Assembly (NCBI GenBank): GCA_007115705.1
Contig: QXEO01000531.1
Location: forward strand, 14,094,888-14,158,887
Origin: Dactylis glomerata
Taxonomy: Eukaryota > Streptophyta > Magnoliopsida > Poales > Poaceae
Direction: 5' to 3'
Length of the DNA: 64,000 bases
The translations under genes were made by a program, and so were the position numbers. Positions 43,859 to 55,898 of this stretch are shown piece after piece; position 1 is the first letter of the stretch, and the number at the start of each line of letters is the position of its first letter. The notes under the pieces were generated by a model. That model ran no database searches and was not told where the DNA came from. It was given only the letters and a program-made list of their open reading frames with translations.

Positions 43859-44579
43859 ATGAGTAATCCTGAAGTTGAGGTTCGTACTTTTAAGCAACAA
43901 GGGGGGAGAGAGTTTGAAAGATGCTTGGTACCGAATTAGTAATGCTCATCATAGGTGTACAAAGAAGCATTCTACTATGATCCTCCTTAGGAATTTTTAT
44001 GTTGGTATATCTAGTTGGAATAGGTACATTCTTGATACTCTCGCAGGGGGTAATTTTATGGGTATTCCTGCTTTGGAAGCATGCACTTTAATTGAAAGTT
44101 TAGGGGGAGTACCACCTATTAATGCTGTTAAAACTGAGACCACTTTAGAAGAAGTTATAGAAAAACTGGGCTCTCTAAAGAAAAGTTTGCCTAATATCCT
44201 TGATAACGCTAGCCAGGTTAATGAATCGATAGAAAGTATCGGTAAAAGAATCACTGCTTTAGAGGCTAGCACTATCCATGATAGTCAAAACCTTAGGATT
44301 GGTAAACTAGAGGAGTCCATGGAAACTTTAAGTTCAATTTTCTCTTCCCTTAAATTTAAGAAGGAGAAAGCTTTTGTTGGAAAAGAGCAAAAATTTATGT
44401 ATGTTCCCAAGGTGTCTGTGCCAAAACCGCAGCATGTTTTTAAGATTGGTAAGACTTGTAGTTCAACTAAGAGTGATTTGCAGGTTAAATCATCTTTGGG
44501 GGCTTCTAAAGAGCCTAGTGTGGCGAGTGGTGTTTTTGAGGAAACAATTGATCTTAATGCCCCATTTGAAAATACTTGA
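43859..44579 (+). pseudogene. Gag-like ORF of element B with a frameshift in a G run
   Basis: The likely start is the ATG at 43859 (MSNPEVEVRTFKQQGG). The frame is lost at the run of six G (43901-43906); the next frame carries on as ESLKDAWYRISNAHHRC to the stop at 44577-44579. The second part resembles the last third of a Gypsy capsid (LKDAWYRI ... LLRNFYVGISSWNRYILDTLAGGNF), followed by a helical stretch and the C-terminus DLNAPFENT. The N-terminal capsid part, zinc knuckle and protease are absent, so this gag was shortened by an internal deletion. Counting the shift, it would have about 239 residues. Confidence 0.7.
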
Positions 44580-47146
44580 TTTCCACTTTCTGCGCCTAGC
44601 TCAAGGGCGTTAAAGAAAAGCACTCTTGGGAGATAAACCAATGTTTTCTTTTTAGTACTTTTTCTTTTTGTTGAGTCTTGGAAGTTATTACTACTGTAAT
44701 GACCTCTCCTTATCATTTTTATTTCGTTTTTGTGCCAAGAAGAACCTCTAATTGGAGGAAGGTAAGATTTGGGGAAGTTGCTGTCCTGAAACAGATTTCT
44801 ATGCTGCACCGTAAAAATTCGTGAAAATTCTCAGAATATATTTTTGATCTACGATTTCCTGTGCACATGCCCCAGGTTATTTCCAAACTTTTATTAGTTT
44901 TGCACTTTTTGATTTGAGCGACAGAAGGTCCTCGGAAAAATCAATCTTTGTCAGCTGTTCTGTTTTGACAGATTTCTGCTACTATTTGTGTTTGCCTCTC
45001 GATCGCTTTCTTTTTGAGTTCTTTTGATCACAGAACTTTTGAGGAAGTTGCTACAGTAGCTTATGCTTTAATGGATGGTATATTTGAGTTTGAAACTGAA
45101 CCAAAATAGTAGATTTACTATCATGCTTATACTAATGTTGGTAATAGAATTGTGTGAAGTTTTGTATGAAGAAAGTTTTCAAGTGTAGGGAAAGGAGAAT
45201 GATGGGATGAGATGAAGTATGGACAAAAGCTCAAGCTTGGGGATGCCATGTCACCCCAAGAAATAGCCAAGAGGTACAAGCGTCAAAGCTTGGGGATGCC
45301 CCGAGGCACCCCTTCTTCATCGGCAAAAATCAGGTCACCTTTCAAGACACTATATTTTTATTGCTTCGTATGCTATGCGTTTTTCTTGGAGCATCTTTAC
45401 TTTCAATTTTAGTTTTCTTTTGTTTTGTTTTCTGCAATAAATGGTTGGACCCCAACAAATTTCTTTTGGAGAAAACACACTCTGTTTTTCATTGCCAAGA
45501 ACACTCTAGTTTTCACTCTTATCGTTCAACAAGTGTTCTCTTTTTCTAGTACCGCGTTTAGCTTTCATTTTTTGCCTTGATTTTTGTTCAGATATTGTTA
45601 TATCTTTGTATCAAGGTGCATTTAGACCACTGGTCTATGTTGGTTTTCATCTCAAAGAGTGGTTATAAAAAGGTTGAATGGTGTTGGAAAAGAGAAAAAA
45701 GTTTCATGCCTATAGTGGTACAAATGGGAGCTTGTTTAGACTGTCGCTTAGACTTCTGCATGTCATGCTTGATGTTATTTTGACAATATGCTTAGTAGTT
45801 TTTGTTGTAGCATGACTTGTCTCAAATGACTGAGATTTCTTAATGTGCCTTTGAAAGAATCATGCGTTGTTTTTGTTATATGGGAGCATATTATTGTGGT
45901 TTTCTCCTTTGATGCTTTATTTGGGTTGACTTGGCGCATTCTTACAACATGTTTGACTTTAACAAGTTGCCATAAGCCTCTATGATCATTTGGTTTTTGA
46001 CTTGTGATACCACTTTATGCTTCGGTTAATGATGTTTTGTCGCTATGCATGATTATGGCCGTTATTGCTCTCTTAGTTGGTCCCTCCCAGTCTTTTGCTA
46101 GCCTTCATTTTGTACTGAGAGGGAATAATTCTCAGTGCATCCAACTCCCAAAAACCAAGTTTATTCCAAAGAGTCCACTATAAATTCCAATGCATGGTAT
46201 TTGCAAGCCATTCTAAGTAAATTTTCATGTGCTACCTTTCAAAAAAACCTTTAAAATACTTCTCATTTTGTGACACTCTAGCTCATGGGGACGTAGTAGT
46301 CGGATTTGCTATCTTCCATATTGTTTTATTCCAAAAAAAAGAAAAAAAGAAAAGAAAAAATGCACTCCTCCATAGTATGTGAAAGTTGGTGGGCACCCGA
46401 TGGAATCGGTTAGCCATGGTTTGTGAAAGGAAAAGTGGAGAGGAGTGCCAAGCTTTATAAAAGAGCACAAAAGTGCCAATCTCTCTCTCTCAAAAACTTT
46501 CTTAGTATGGAAGATAGTAAGAACCCCATTGCCAGTTGTTGACAAGAACAACCACCTCTCAAAACAAATTTTTATCTCTGTTTTACAAATGAAAAGCTCT
46601 AGCACATGCTTAATCACTCCTTCCCTGTGTGAAGGGCCTTTCTTTTACTTTTATGTTGAGTGTCCACCTTCTACCTTTATGCACCGTCTAAGAGAGCATA
46701 GTTGTCATTCTGAGTATAATGTGCATAGTCCCAAAATTTATTATTGATTGCTTCATGATTATGGTTTTGCTTGTTCTTAAATTATTTGTATCTAGTCGCC
46801 CTCTTAAACTTGAAGGTGTCCTATGCATTTATGTTTTGCTATTCCATGAGGGACAAGCTGAAAACCACTTTGCTATGTTTTTCTATATGGTTGAAACACA
46901 CACTTGACTTTCAATGCATTATTACTCATGATCTTTTATTTGTGTTAGTTTTCAAGCTATAAGATGGTTGCTAAGTTTTATTGTCAAGATTATGTCTTTT
47001 ATGCCCATGTTTAGAGTACTTTGATCTCAGCACTCAATGCTTTACATCGTTTGATCAAGATTGTGTTCGTACATGTCACCTCAAAAATTATTGTTTTGTT
47101 ATCACTTACCTACTCAAGGACGAGTAGGAGTAAGCTTGGGGATGCT
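44580..47146 (+). other. Non-coding 3' internal region of element B
   Basis: No gene is seen. It begins with the double hairpin (44593-44641, second stem with one mismatch). It carries AAGCTTGGGGATGC at 45233-45246 and 45286-45299, module type 2 (about 46200-46620) with an A-rich run, and the same motif as PPT at 47132-47145. Confidence 0.8.
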
Positions 47147-47444
47147 TGATACGTCTCAAATGTATCTATAATTTTTGATGTTCCATGCATGTTTATACAC
47201 CATTTGCTTTATGTTTTGTTACACTTCGTGGCGTTTTTATGCATTTTCTGGAACTAACCTATTAACAAGATGCCATAGTGCCAGTTCCCTGTTTTCTGAT
47301 GTTTTTGTGTTTCAAAAAAGCTACAGAGGAAATATTCTCGGAATTGGACGAAACAAAAGCCAAAGTTCCTATTTTGCCTGACATGAGACAGAGTCCAAAG
47401 GAGAGACGGAGAGGAGCCAGGGCCAGCCACACCATGGGGTGGCG
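47147..47444 (+). repeat. 3' LTR of element B, first 298 bp
   Basis: It starts TGATACGTCTCAAATGTATC after the PPT and is interrupted by element C. It continues at 55904. The five bases TGGCG (47440-47444) are one copy of the target duplication of C. Confidence 0.9.
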
Positions 47445-49073
47445 TGATATGTCTCCAACGTATCTATAATTTTTGATGCTCCATGCTTGTTTTTACACCA
47501 TTTGCCTATTGTCTCGTTACACTTAGTGGCACTTTTATGCATTTTTCGGAACTAACCTATTAACAAGTTGCCACAGTGCCAGTTTCCTGTTTTCTGCTGT
47601 TTTTGTGTTTCAGAAGTGATACACAGGAAATATTCTCGGAATTGGACGAAACAAGTTCCTGAAGTCTTATTTTACCCGGAAGCTTCCAGAGATCCGAATG
47701 AGAGTAGGAGGGGGGCCACCAGGGCCCCACACGCAGGGGTGGCGCGGCTAGGCCCCTGGCCACGTGGGCCCCACGTGAGGGCGCCTGGCTCCTCCTCTGA
47801 CATCGCCCCTTTGCCTATAAAGACCCCCCGACGGAAAAAACCTAAGTACCCGATCAGATTTCCAGAACACATCGCGATCCGCCGCCGCCATCGACCCGAA
47901 GATCGGGAGGGTCCAGAAGCTCTTCATGGCACCCTGCCGGAGAGGGGAATCGCCACCGGAGGTCTTCTTCATCGCCATGCTTGCCTCCGGAGCGATGAGT
48001 GAGTAGTCTACCTTGGACTATGGGTCCATAGCAGTAGCTAGATGGTTGTCTTCTCCACCATGTGCTTCATGTTTAGATCTCATGAGCTGCCCTACATGAT
48101 TGAGATCACCGTTATGTAATTCTACATGTTTGGTTTTTTGGGATCCGATGAATATTGGTGTTTATGATTAAGTTGCTGTACTGAATATTATCTTTTGTTA
48201 TCTCTATGTTGTTTATGATCTTGCATGCTCTCCGTTGTTAGTAGCTATCGTGGCCGAGTAGTTGCTAGTGACTCCAAGAGGGGGTATTTATGCTCGATAG
48301 TGGGTTCATGCCTCTATTTAATCTGGGGGAGTGACAGAAACCTCTAAGGTTGTAGATGTGCTGTTGCTACTAGGGAGAAAACAACATTCATATGCTCAAG
48401 GGCATATGCTTTGTTTACATTACACACTTTGCTTAATGCAATTATCCGTTGTTCGCAACTTAATACTTTTGGGGTGTTCGGATTGATATCCCCGGGAGTG
48501 GATTATTAGTCATAGATGCAGTTGGATGGCGGTCTATATATTTTGTTGTAATGCCCAGAGTAAATCTCATAGTGATCTTCTTGACATATCACGTTTATCT
48601 TTATTCTATCAATTGCCCAACTGTAATTTGTTTACCCAGCATGTGTTATTTATCTTATGGAGAGACACCACTAGTGAACTGTGGATCCCGGTCCTATTTC
48701 CATCATATTGCTATCACCTGTTTACTTTACTCGTACTGTTTACTTTACTCACATACTATATTGTTTTCCACTCGATACGCTCATAATCTTTGTTTCAAGC
48801 AAACCGGTGAGATTGACAACCTCATCGCAAGTTGGGAACAAAGTACTTGGTTGTGTGTGTGCAGGTTCCGCATCACCTTCAGTCGTTTGTCTCTCCTCTC
48901 CTGATCGATATTAAACCTTGGTTTCTTAACTGAGGGAAGACTAGCTGCTATACTCATCATACCTTCCTCTTGGGGTTCCCAACGGGCTGGTTATCCACCA
49001 CGCACAAGGACAGTCTGCTCCCACGTCAACTTGGCACCAGCAGCTAATTTTCTGGCGCCATCAACAAGTAGCA
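47445..49073 (+). repeat. 5' LTR of element C (1629 bp)
   Basis: TGATATGTCTCCAACGTATC to ACAAGTAGCA. TATAAAG at 47816-47822. It is the partner of 54272-55898. Confidence 0.94.
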
Positions 49074-49083
49074 GCTAATTTTC

Positions 49084-49100
49084 TGGCGCCATTGCCAGGG
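49084..49100 (+). other. Primer binding site of element C (tRNA-Asp type)
   Basis: TGGCGCCATTGCCAGGG, with two differences from the tRNA-Asp complement, 10 nt after the LTR. Both look like G-to-A changes at CG sites, the usual result of cytosine methylation. Confidence 0.82.
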
Positions 49101-49267
49101 AGGAAGAGAAGACTTCTGCAAGGGGAGTTTTTCGCACACACATCCTTTACTTTGTTTTATTGTTTTGCTTTACTTTATTTATTTTACCTGCATCATTTTT
49201 ATCAAAAACCCAAAAAAATTAGAATCCTTGGTAGTTGTTTTTACTTGTTTACTTTCGTTTTGCTGAA

Positions 49268-51331
49268 ATGGCCAATCCTGAAAACACCAAGTTGTGTGAC
49301 TTTACTAGCACAAACAATAGTGATTTTATCTGCACTCCTATTGCACCACCTGCTACTGCTGCAAACTTTTATGAGATTAAGCCTGCTTTATTGAACCTTG
49401 TTATGAAAGAGCAATTTTCTGGTGCTAGTACTGAAGATGTTGCAGCTCATCTCAACAATTTTGTTGAGCTATGTGAGATGCAGAAATATAAGGATGTTGA
49501 TAGTGATATTATTAAGCTCAAGTTGTTTCCTTTTTCTTTGAGAGGAAAAGCTAAAGATTGGTTGTTGTCTTTGACAAAGAATAGTATTGACTCATGGGCT
49601 AAGTGTAAGGATGCTTTTATTGGTAGATACTATCCTCCTGCTAAGATTATATCTTTGCGTAGCAATATTATGAAGTTTACTCAGTTTGATAATGAACATG
49701 TTGCTCAAGCTTGGGAAAGAATGAAATCTATGATAAAGAATTGCCCCACTCATGGACTGCCTACTTGGATGATTATCCAAACTTTTTATGCAGGACTGAA
49801 TTTTTCTTCAAGGAACCTACTTGATTCAGCTGCTGGAGGAACTTTTATGTCCCTTACCTTGGGCGCCGCAACAAAGCTACTCGACAACATGATGGTAAAT
49901 TATTCCGAATGGCACACCGAGAGAGCTCCACAAGGTAAGAAGGTAAATTCTGTTGGGGAAACCTCTTCCTTGAATGATAAGATTGATACCATTATGGCTA
50001 TGCTTGCTAATGATAGGACTCATGTTGATCCTAATAATGTTCCTTTGGCCTCTCTGGTTGCTCAAGAAGAGCAAGTTGATGTGAATTTCATTAGAAACAA
50101 TAATTTTAACAACAATGCTTATAGGAACAATTTTGCTAGTAACAATTATAGGCCGTATCCTTTTACCAATGGTAATGGTTATGGTAACTCTTATGGTAAT
50201 TCCTACAACAACACTAGGGCCGCGCCCTCCGAGCTTGAGGAAATGCTCAAGGACTTCATCGGTAAGCAAACTGCTTTTAACAAGTCTGTTGAGGAAAAGT
50301 TAGGCAAAATTGATATTCTTGCTTCTAAAGTTGATAGCCTTGCTCATGATGTTGAACTTCTAAAATTAAAAGTGTTGCCTAATGATGTGAAAGAGAACAA
50401 TGTTTTTGCTACCGCTAATGCTATCCAAGTTGGAATTGATGAAAATATTAGATTGTTAGCGGAATTGCATGCCAGGTGGGAAAGAGAAGATGAGATAGCT
50501 AGAAAAATGAAGGTATGTACCATTACTACCTCTAATGATGTTGCTCCTAATGCTAGCAATCCTCTTACTTTGATTGGTGTAGAGAAAACTCCCACTCCTT
50601 GTGTTAAAAAGCCTAAAACTGCCAAAACTTTTTCTCAAAAGAGTGCTGAAATTTTTCGGAGTGTGGGAGATGATAGCACTATTTCTTTTAATGATTTTGA
50701 TGTTTATGGCTGTAATATATCTGAAGTAATTTTGTTCTTGCAAAAGCTTGCTTTGACTCCCAATGCTAGTTCTCTATATATTGCTTTTACTAAGCATATT
50801 ACCAATGCACTCATAAAAATTAGGGATGAAAAGTTGAAGCAAAAAGCCTCTGTTCCCAAGAAGTTAGAAGATGGTTGGGAACCCATCATTGATATGCATG
50901 TTAATGGTTATGATTGCCATTCTTTATGTGATCTAGGTGCTAGTATTTCTATCATGCCTAGAAAGATTTATGACATGCTTGATTTACCACCGCTTGAAAA
51001 ATGTTATTTTGATGTTCCTATTGCTGATGTTGCTAAGAAGAAACCTTTGGGAAGGATTAATGATGTTCTTATTGTGGTTAACAATAACCTTGTTCCCGTT
51101 GATTTTCTTGTTATGGACGTTGAATGCCATGCTTCATGTCCTATTATTTTGGGAAGACCCTTTCTTCGAACTGTAGGTGCTATCATTTATATGAGGGAAG
51201 GCACTATCAAGTATCAATTCACACTAAAGAAAGGTATGAAACACTTCCCTAGGAAAAGAAAGAAATTACTTTTTGACTCTATTCTTAGAGCAAATTATGA
51301 GCTTGATGCTTCATCACTTGATATTACTTGA
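49268..51331 (+). CDS. Gag-protease of element C, intact (687 aa)
   Basis: The ATG at 49268 (MANPENTKLCDF) is preferred over the upstream frame because it follows the leader shared with element A. The capsid domain lies at about residues 40-205 (LRGKAKDWLLSL, FIGRYYPPAKI, QTFYAGLN). An Asn/Tyr/Gly-rich stretch is at about 275-315 (NNNFNNNAYRNNF), then a coiled-coil-like part at 320-375. No Cys/His zinc knuckle is visible. The retropepsin-like domain is at about 535-655, with LCDLGASISIMP (catalytic Asp near 555) and IILGRPFLRT. The protein ends ELDASSLDIT. The frame is open throughout, although the element lacks pol; such elements would still need RT and integrase from a relative. Confidence 0.9.
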   Translation: MANPENTKLCDFTSTNNSDFICTPIAPPATAANFYEIKPALLNLVMKEQFSGASTEDVAAHLNNFVELCEMQKYKDVDSDIIKLKLFPFSLRGKAKDWLLSLTKNSIDSWAKCKDAFIGRYYPPAKIISLRSNIMKFTQFDNEHVAQAWERMKSMIKNCPTHGLPTWMIIQTFYAGLNFSSRNLLDSAAGGTFMSLTLGAATKLLDNMMVNYSEWHTERAPQGKKVNSVGETSSLNDKIDTIMAMLANDRTHVDPNNVPLASLVAQEEQVDVNFIRNNNFNNNAYRNNFASNNYRPYPFTNGNGYGNSYGNSYNNTRAAPSELEEMLKDFIGKQTAFNKSVEEKLGKIDILASKVDSLAHDVELLKLKVLPNDVKENNVFATANAIQVGIDENIRLLAELHARWEREDEIARKMKVCTITTSNDVAPNASNPLTLIGVEKTPTPCVKKPKTAKTFSQKSAEIFRSVGDDSTISFNDFDVYGCNISEVILFLQKLALTPNASSLYIAFTKHITNALIKIRDEKLKQKASVPKKLEDGWEPIIDMHVNGYDCHSLCDLGASISIMPRKIYDMLDLPPLEKCYFDVPIADVAKKKPLGRINDVLIVVNNNLVPVDFLVMDVECHASCPIILGRPFLRTVGAIIYMREGTIKYQFTLKKGMKHFPRKRKKLLFDSILRANYELDASSLDIT

Positions 51332-54271
51332 TTCGCAATTTTCTGCGCCTAGCTCAAAGGCGTTAAAGAAAAGCACTCTTGGGAGATAACCCAATGTTTT
51401 CTTTTCAGTACTTTTTCTTTTATTTGAATCTTGGAAGTCATTACTACTGTAATGACCGTTCCTTATCTTGTTTATTTCGTTTTTGTGCCAAGAGAAGCCT
51501 CTAATTTGAGTGAGGTAAAGATTTGAGGATGTTGCTGTCCTGAAACTGTTTTCGGTGGTGCACCGTAAAAATTCGTATAAATTCTCTGTTTATCTTTTGG
51601 ACCTGCGATTTCTTTTTCATATGCCCCAGGTTATATCCAAACTTTTGTTAGTTGAACACTTTTTGATTTGAGCAACAGAAAATCCCTCAAAAATTCGACC
51701 TTTGTCAGTTGTTCAGTTTTGACAGATTTCTGCCAATATTTGTGTTTGCCACTTTATCGCTTTCTTTTGAGTTCTTTTGATCATGGAACTTTTAGAGAAG
51801 TTGCTACAGTAGTATTGCTATATATGTGGTGGTTTTGAGTTGAAACCTGAAGCAAATAGAGGATTGATTATATGTTATGCTTGCACTAATATTGCTAATA
51901 GAATTGTGTTTAGTTTTGTATGAAGGAAGTTTTCAAGTGTAGGGATTGGAGAATGATGAGATGAGTTGAAGAATGGACAAAAGCTCAAGCTTGAGGATGC
52001 CCATGCATCACCCCAAGAAATATCCAAGAAGTACAAGCGTCAAAGCTTGGGGATGCCCCCGAGGCACCCCTTCTTCATCGGCAAAAATCAGGTCACCTTT
52101 CAAAACACTATATTTTTATTGCTTCATGCACTATGTGTTTTTCTTGGAGCGTCAGTTGTTTTAGTTTTCTTAGTTAGTTTAGTTTGTTTGTTTGCTGCAA
52201 TAAATGGTTGGACCCCAACAAATTTCCTTTGGAGGAGATGTACTCGTTTTCATTTGCAAAAAAAACGCTCTAGTTTTCACTCTTATAAAAAAACGAGTGT
52301 TCTTCTTTTTCTGCTACTGCTTTTTGTTTTACTTTTCGCCTTGATTTGCGTTCAGACCTTGTCATATCTTTTCATCAAGGTGTATTTTTTCCTCTGATCT
52401 TTATTGGTTTTCATCAAAAGAGGTGTTTATAAAAATTTTAAATGGTGTTGGAAAAGAGAAAAAGCTTTGTGCAAAATAGTGGTACAAGAAGGAGCTTGTG
52501 TAGACTGCGGCTTAGGCTTTTTCATGTCATGCTTGATGTCTTTTTGATAGTATGCTTAGTGTTTTTGCTGTAGCATGACTTGTCTCAAATGACTGAGATT
52601 GCTTAATGAGCCTTTGAAAAAATCATGCGTTGTTTTTTTTAATTGTATGGAAGCATTATTTTGGTTTTCTCCTTGATGCTTTATTTGGGTTGACTTGGCG
52701 CATGCTCACACATGTTAGACTCTTACAAAGTCGCCAATAGCCTCTATGATCATTTATTTTTTGACTTTTGATGCCATCTTATGCTTCTTTTAATGTCGCT
52801 TTGTCGCTTTGCATGATTATGGCCATTATTGCTCTCTTAGTTGGTCGCTCCCAGTCTTTTGCTAGCCCTCGCCTTGTACTGAGTATGAGCTCTACTCGTG
52901 CATCCAACTCCTAAAAGCCAAAGTTTTTCAAAGTGTCCACCATACATACCTACTAGCAATTTGCTATTCCAAGTAAATTTGACTTGCTTTTATTTTCTCT
53001 TAAAATTAAACTCTTACCAGTGTTATGCGAAATTCGGTCAGTAAAGCTCTCATGAACCAAAAGGCACACTTTACTTTTTCCTGTTCTTAAAAATTTGATA
53101 TTGTGGTCTCTTATGTTGAGTTGTTATGCTTGCAAGTTGTAAGTTGGAGACTAGCCCAGCCATGCACTCATGGGCAAGCTTTCAACATTGCACTTCTTAT
53201 TTGAGTTGATATCGTGATCTTTTGTTTATGGATGCCCGCGGTGTAAAATGAATTGGGAATCTTGTGGGGATCATGGAGTTTGTATATGTGTTAGGGAAAC
53301 GCTGGGCCGCTAATCTAAGCCATGCATAATTCATGGTGGAAATTTGCAGCATACCCATGGTGAACATTCGACGACGCATCTCACAATAAAAAGCTAAAAA
53401 AATGGCAAATAAAAGAGATGTCGAGGTGTTCATTGTCTGCTTGTCCTGTCATTTTAGTGTGGGCTTGTTCCATGTCATCGGGCATGGAGGTACCCCATTA
53501 GCGGTTCTCAATGATATGCATACACTTACAATGACAAGAGCCTTGCTTGGGACTCTAAGTAAAGTAGCATGAGGTTTGGGTACTCGTATTCACGGGGCAC
53601 GAGGTTTTCAACTTATGATTTGTCAAGCATATGCATCATAATTGTTCTCGCATTAACTTTAACCATTCAAGATGCTTATGATGGGGGCAATGAGAGCTCA
53701 AAGCCGGTAAGTACCATAATTTTTGAAGGTCATAAAACTTGCAATCACTGCTTCCCTCTGCGAAGGGCCTTTCTTTTACTTTTATGTTGAGTCACCACCT
53801 TCTTTCTTTATGCACCATTAAGAGAGCATAGTTGTCATTCTTAGTGTGATATGCATTGTCCCAAAGTTCATTGATTGATTCATATTGTTGGTTTCAGTTG
53901 TTCTTAAATTATTTGTATCTAGTCGCCCTCTTAAACTTGAAGGTGTCCTATGCATTTATGTTTTGCTCTCTTTGAAGGACAAGCTGAAAACCATTTGTAT
54001 GTTTTTCCTTATGATTTGAAGACACGTTTGACTTTCATTGTTTCATTTTCATGATCTTTTGTTTCTGTTCATTTACATGTTTACAACATGGTTGCTAAGT
54101 TCTTATTGTCATGATTATATCTTCATGCCCATGTTTTAAGTTCTTATGATCCCAGCTCACCAATGCTTACATATATGATCAAGATTGTGTAGGTGCATGT
54201 CACCTCAAAAATTATTCTTTTGTTATCACTTACCTACTCGAGGACGAGCAGGAGTTAAGCTTGGGGATGCT
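51332..54271 (+). other. Non-coding 3' internal region of element C
   Basis: No gene is seen in these 2.9 kb. It starts with the double hairpin, then carries AAGCTTGAGGATGC (51987-52000), AAGCTTGGGGATGC (52043-52056), module type 1 (about 52985-53750) and the motif again as PPT (54257-54270). The stretch 52198-54271 is colinear with 1-2056 of E1. Confidence 0.82.
51345..51394 (+). other. Conserved double hairpin after the element C ORF
   Basis: CGCC (51346-51349) pairs with GGCG (51359-51362). TTGGG (51379-51383) pairs with CCCAA (51390-51394) around AGATAA. It begins 14 nt after the stop codon. Identical blocks follow the unrelated ORF of element A and, with one mismatch, that of B. Confidence 0.65.
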
Positions 54272-55898
54272 TGATACGTCTCCAACGTATCTATAATTTT
54301 TGATGCTCCATGCTTGTTTTTACACCATTTGCCTATTGTTTCGTTACACTTAGTGGCACTTTTATGCATTTTCTGGAACTAACCTATTAACAAGTTGCCA
54401 CAGTGCCAGTTTCCTGTTTTCTGCTATTTTTGTGTTTCAGAAGTGATACACAGAAAATATTCTCGGAATTGGACGAAACAAGTTCCTGAAGTCTTATTTT
54501 ACCCGGAAGCTTCCAGAAATCCGAAGGAGAGTAGGAGGGGGGCCACCAGGGCCCCACACGCAGGGGTGGCGCGGCCAAGCCCCTGGCCGCGCGGGCCCCA
54601 CGTGAGGGCGCCTGGCTCCTCCTCTGACATCGCCCCTTTGCCTATAAAGACCCCCCGACGGAAAAAACCTAAGTACCCGATCAGATTTCCAGAACACATC
54701 GCGATCCGCCGCCGCCGTCGACCCGAAGATCGGGAGGGTCCAGAAGCTCTTCCCGGCACCCTGCCGGAGAGGGGAATCGCCACCGGAGGTCTTCTTCATC
54801 GCCATGCTTGCCTCCGGAGTGATGAGTGAGTAGTCTACCTTGGACTATGGGTCCATAGCAGTAGCTAGATGGTTGTCTTCTCCACCATGTGCTTCATGTT
54901 TAGATCTCATGAGCTGCCCTACATGATTGAGATCACCGTTATGTAATTCTACATGTTTGGTTTGTTGGGATCCGATGAATATTGGTGTTTATGATTAAGT
55001 TGTTGTACTGAATATTATCTTTTGTTATCTCTATGTTGTTTATGATCTTGCATGCTCTCCGTTGTTAGTAGCTATCTTGGCCGAGTAGTTGCTAGTGACT
55101 CCAAGAGGGGGTATTTATGCTCGATAGTGGGTTCATGCCTCTATTTAATCTGGGGGAGTGACAGAAACCTCTAAGGTTGTAGATGTGATGTTGCTACTAG
55201 GGAGAAAACAACATTCATATGCTCAAGGGCATATGCTTTGTTTACATTACACACTTTTCTTAATGCAATTATCCGTTGTTCGCAACTTAATACTTTTGGG
55301 GTGTTCGGATTGATATCCCCGGGAGTGGATTATTAGTCATAGATGCAGTTGGATGGCGGTCTATGTATTTTGTTGTAATGCCCAGAGTAAATCTCATAGT
55401 GATCTTCTTGACATATCATGTTTATCTTTATTCTATCAATTGCCCAACTGTAATTTGTTTACCCAGCATGTGTTATTTATCTTATGGAGAGACACCACTA
55501 GTGAACTGTGGATCCCGGTCCTATTTCCATCATATTGCTATCACCTGTTTACTTTACTCGTACTGTTTACTTTACTCGCATACTATATTGTTTTCCACTC
55601 GATACGCTCATAATCTTTGTTTCAAGCAAACCGGTGAGATTGACAACCTCATCGCAAGTTGGGAACAAAGTACTTGGCTGTGTGTGCAGGTTCCACATCA
55701 CCTTCAGTTGTTTGTCTCTCCTTTCCTGATCGATATTAAACCTTGGTTTCTTAACTGAGGGAAGACTAGCTGCTATACTCATCATACCTTCCTCTTGGGG
55801 TTCCCAACGGGCTGGTTATCCACCACGCATAAGGACAGTCTGCTCCCACGTCAACTTGGCACCAGCAGCTAATTTTCTGGCGCCATCAACAAGTAGCA
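54272..55898 (+). repeat. 3' LTR of element C (1627 bp)
   Basis: TGATACGTCTCCAACGTATC to ACAAGTAGCA, followed by TGGCG. Partner of 47445-49073. Confidence 0.94.

Larger units (their letters stand above)
47445..55898 (+). mobile_element. Element C: complete gag-protease-only Athila-type element (8454 bp)
   Basis: The LTRs (47445-49073 and 54272-55898) are flanked by the perfect target duplication TGGCG (47440-47444, 55899-55903). Inside are primer site, leader, a 687-aa gag-protease ORF, double hairpin, 2.9 kb non-coding region and PPT. There is no RT, RNase H or integrase and no trace of any in the 3' region. I count about 30 LTR differences (about 1.8%), or roughly 0.7 million years at the usual grass rate. 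It resembles the class described as terminal-repeat elements with a GAG domain. Confidence 0.94.
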
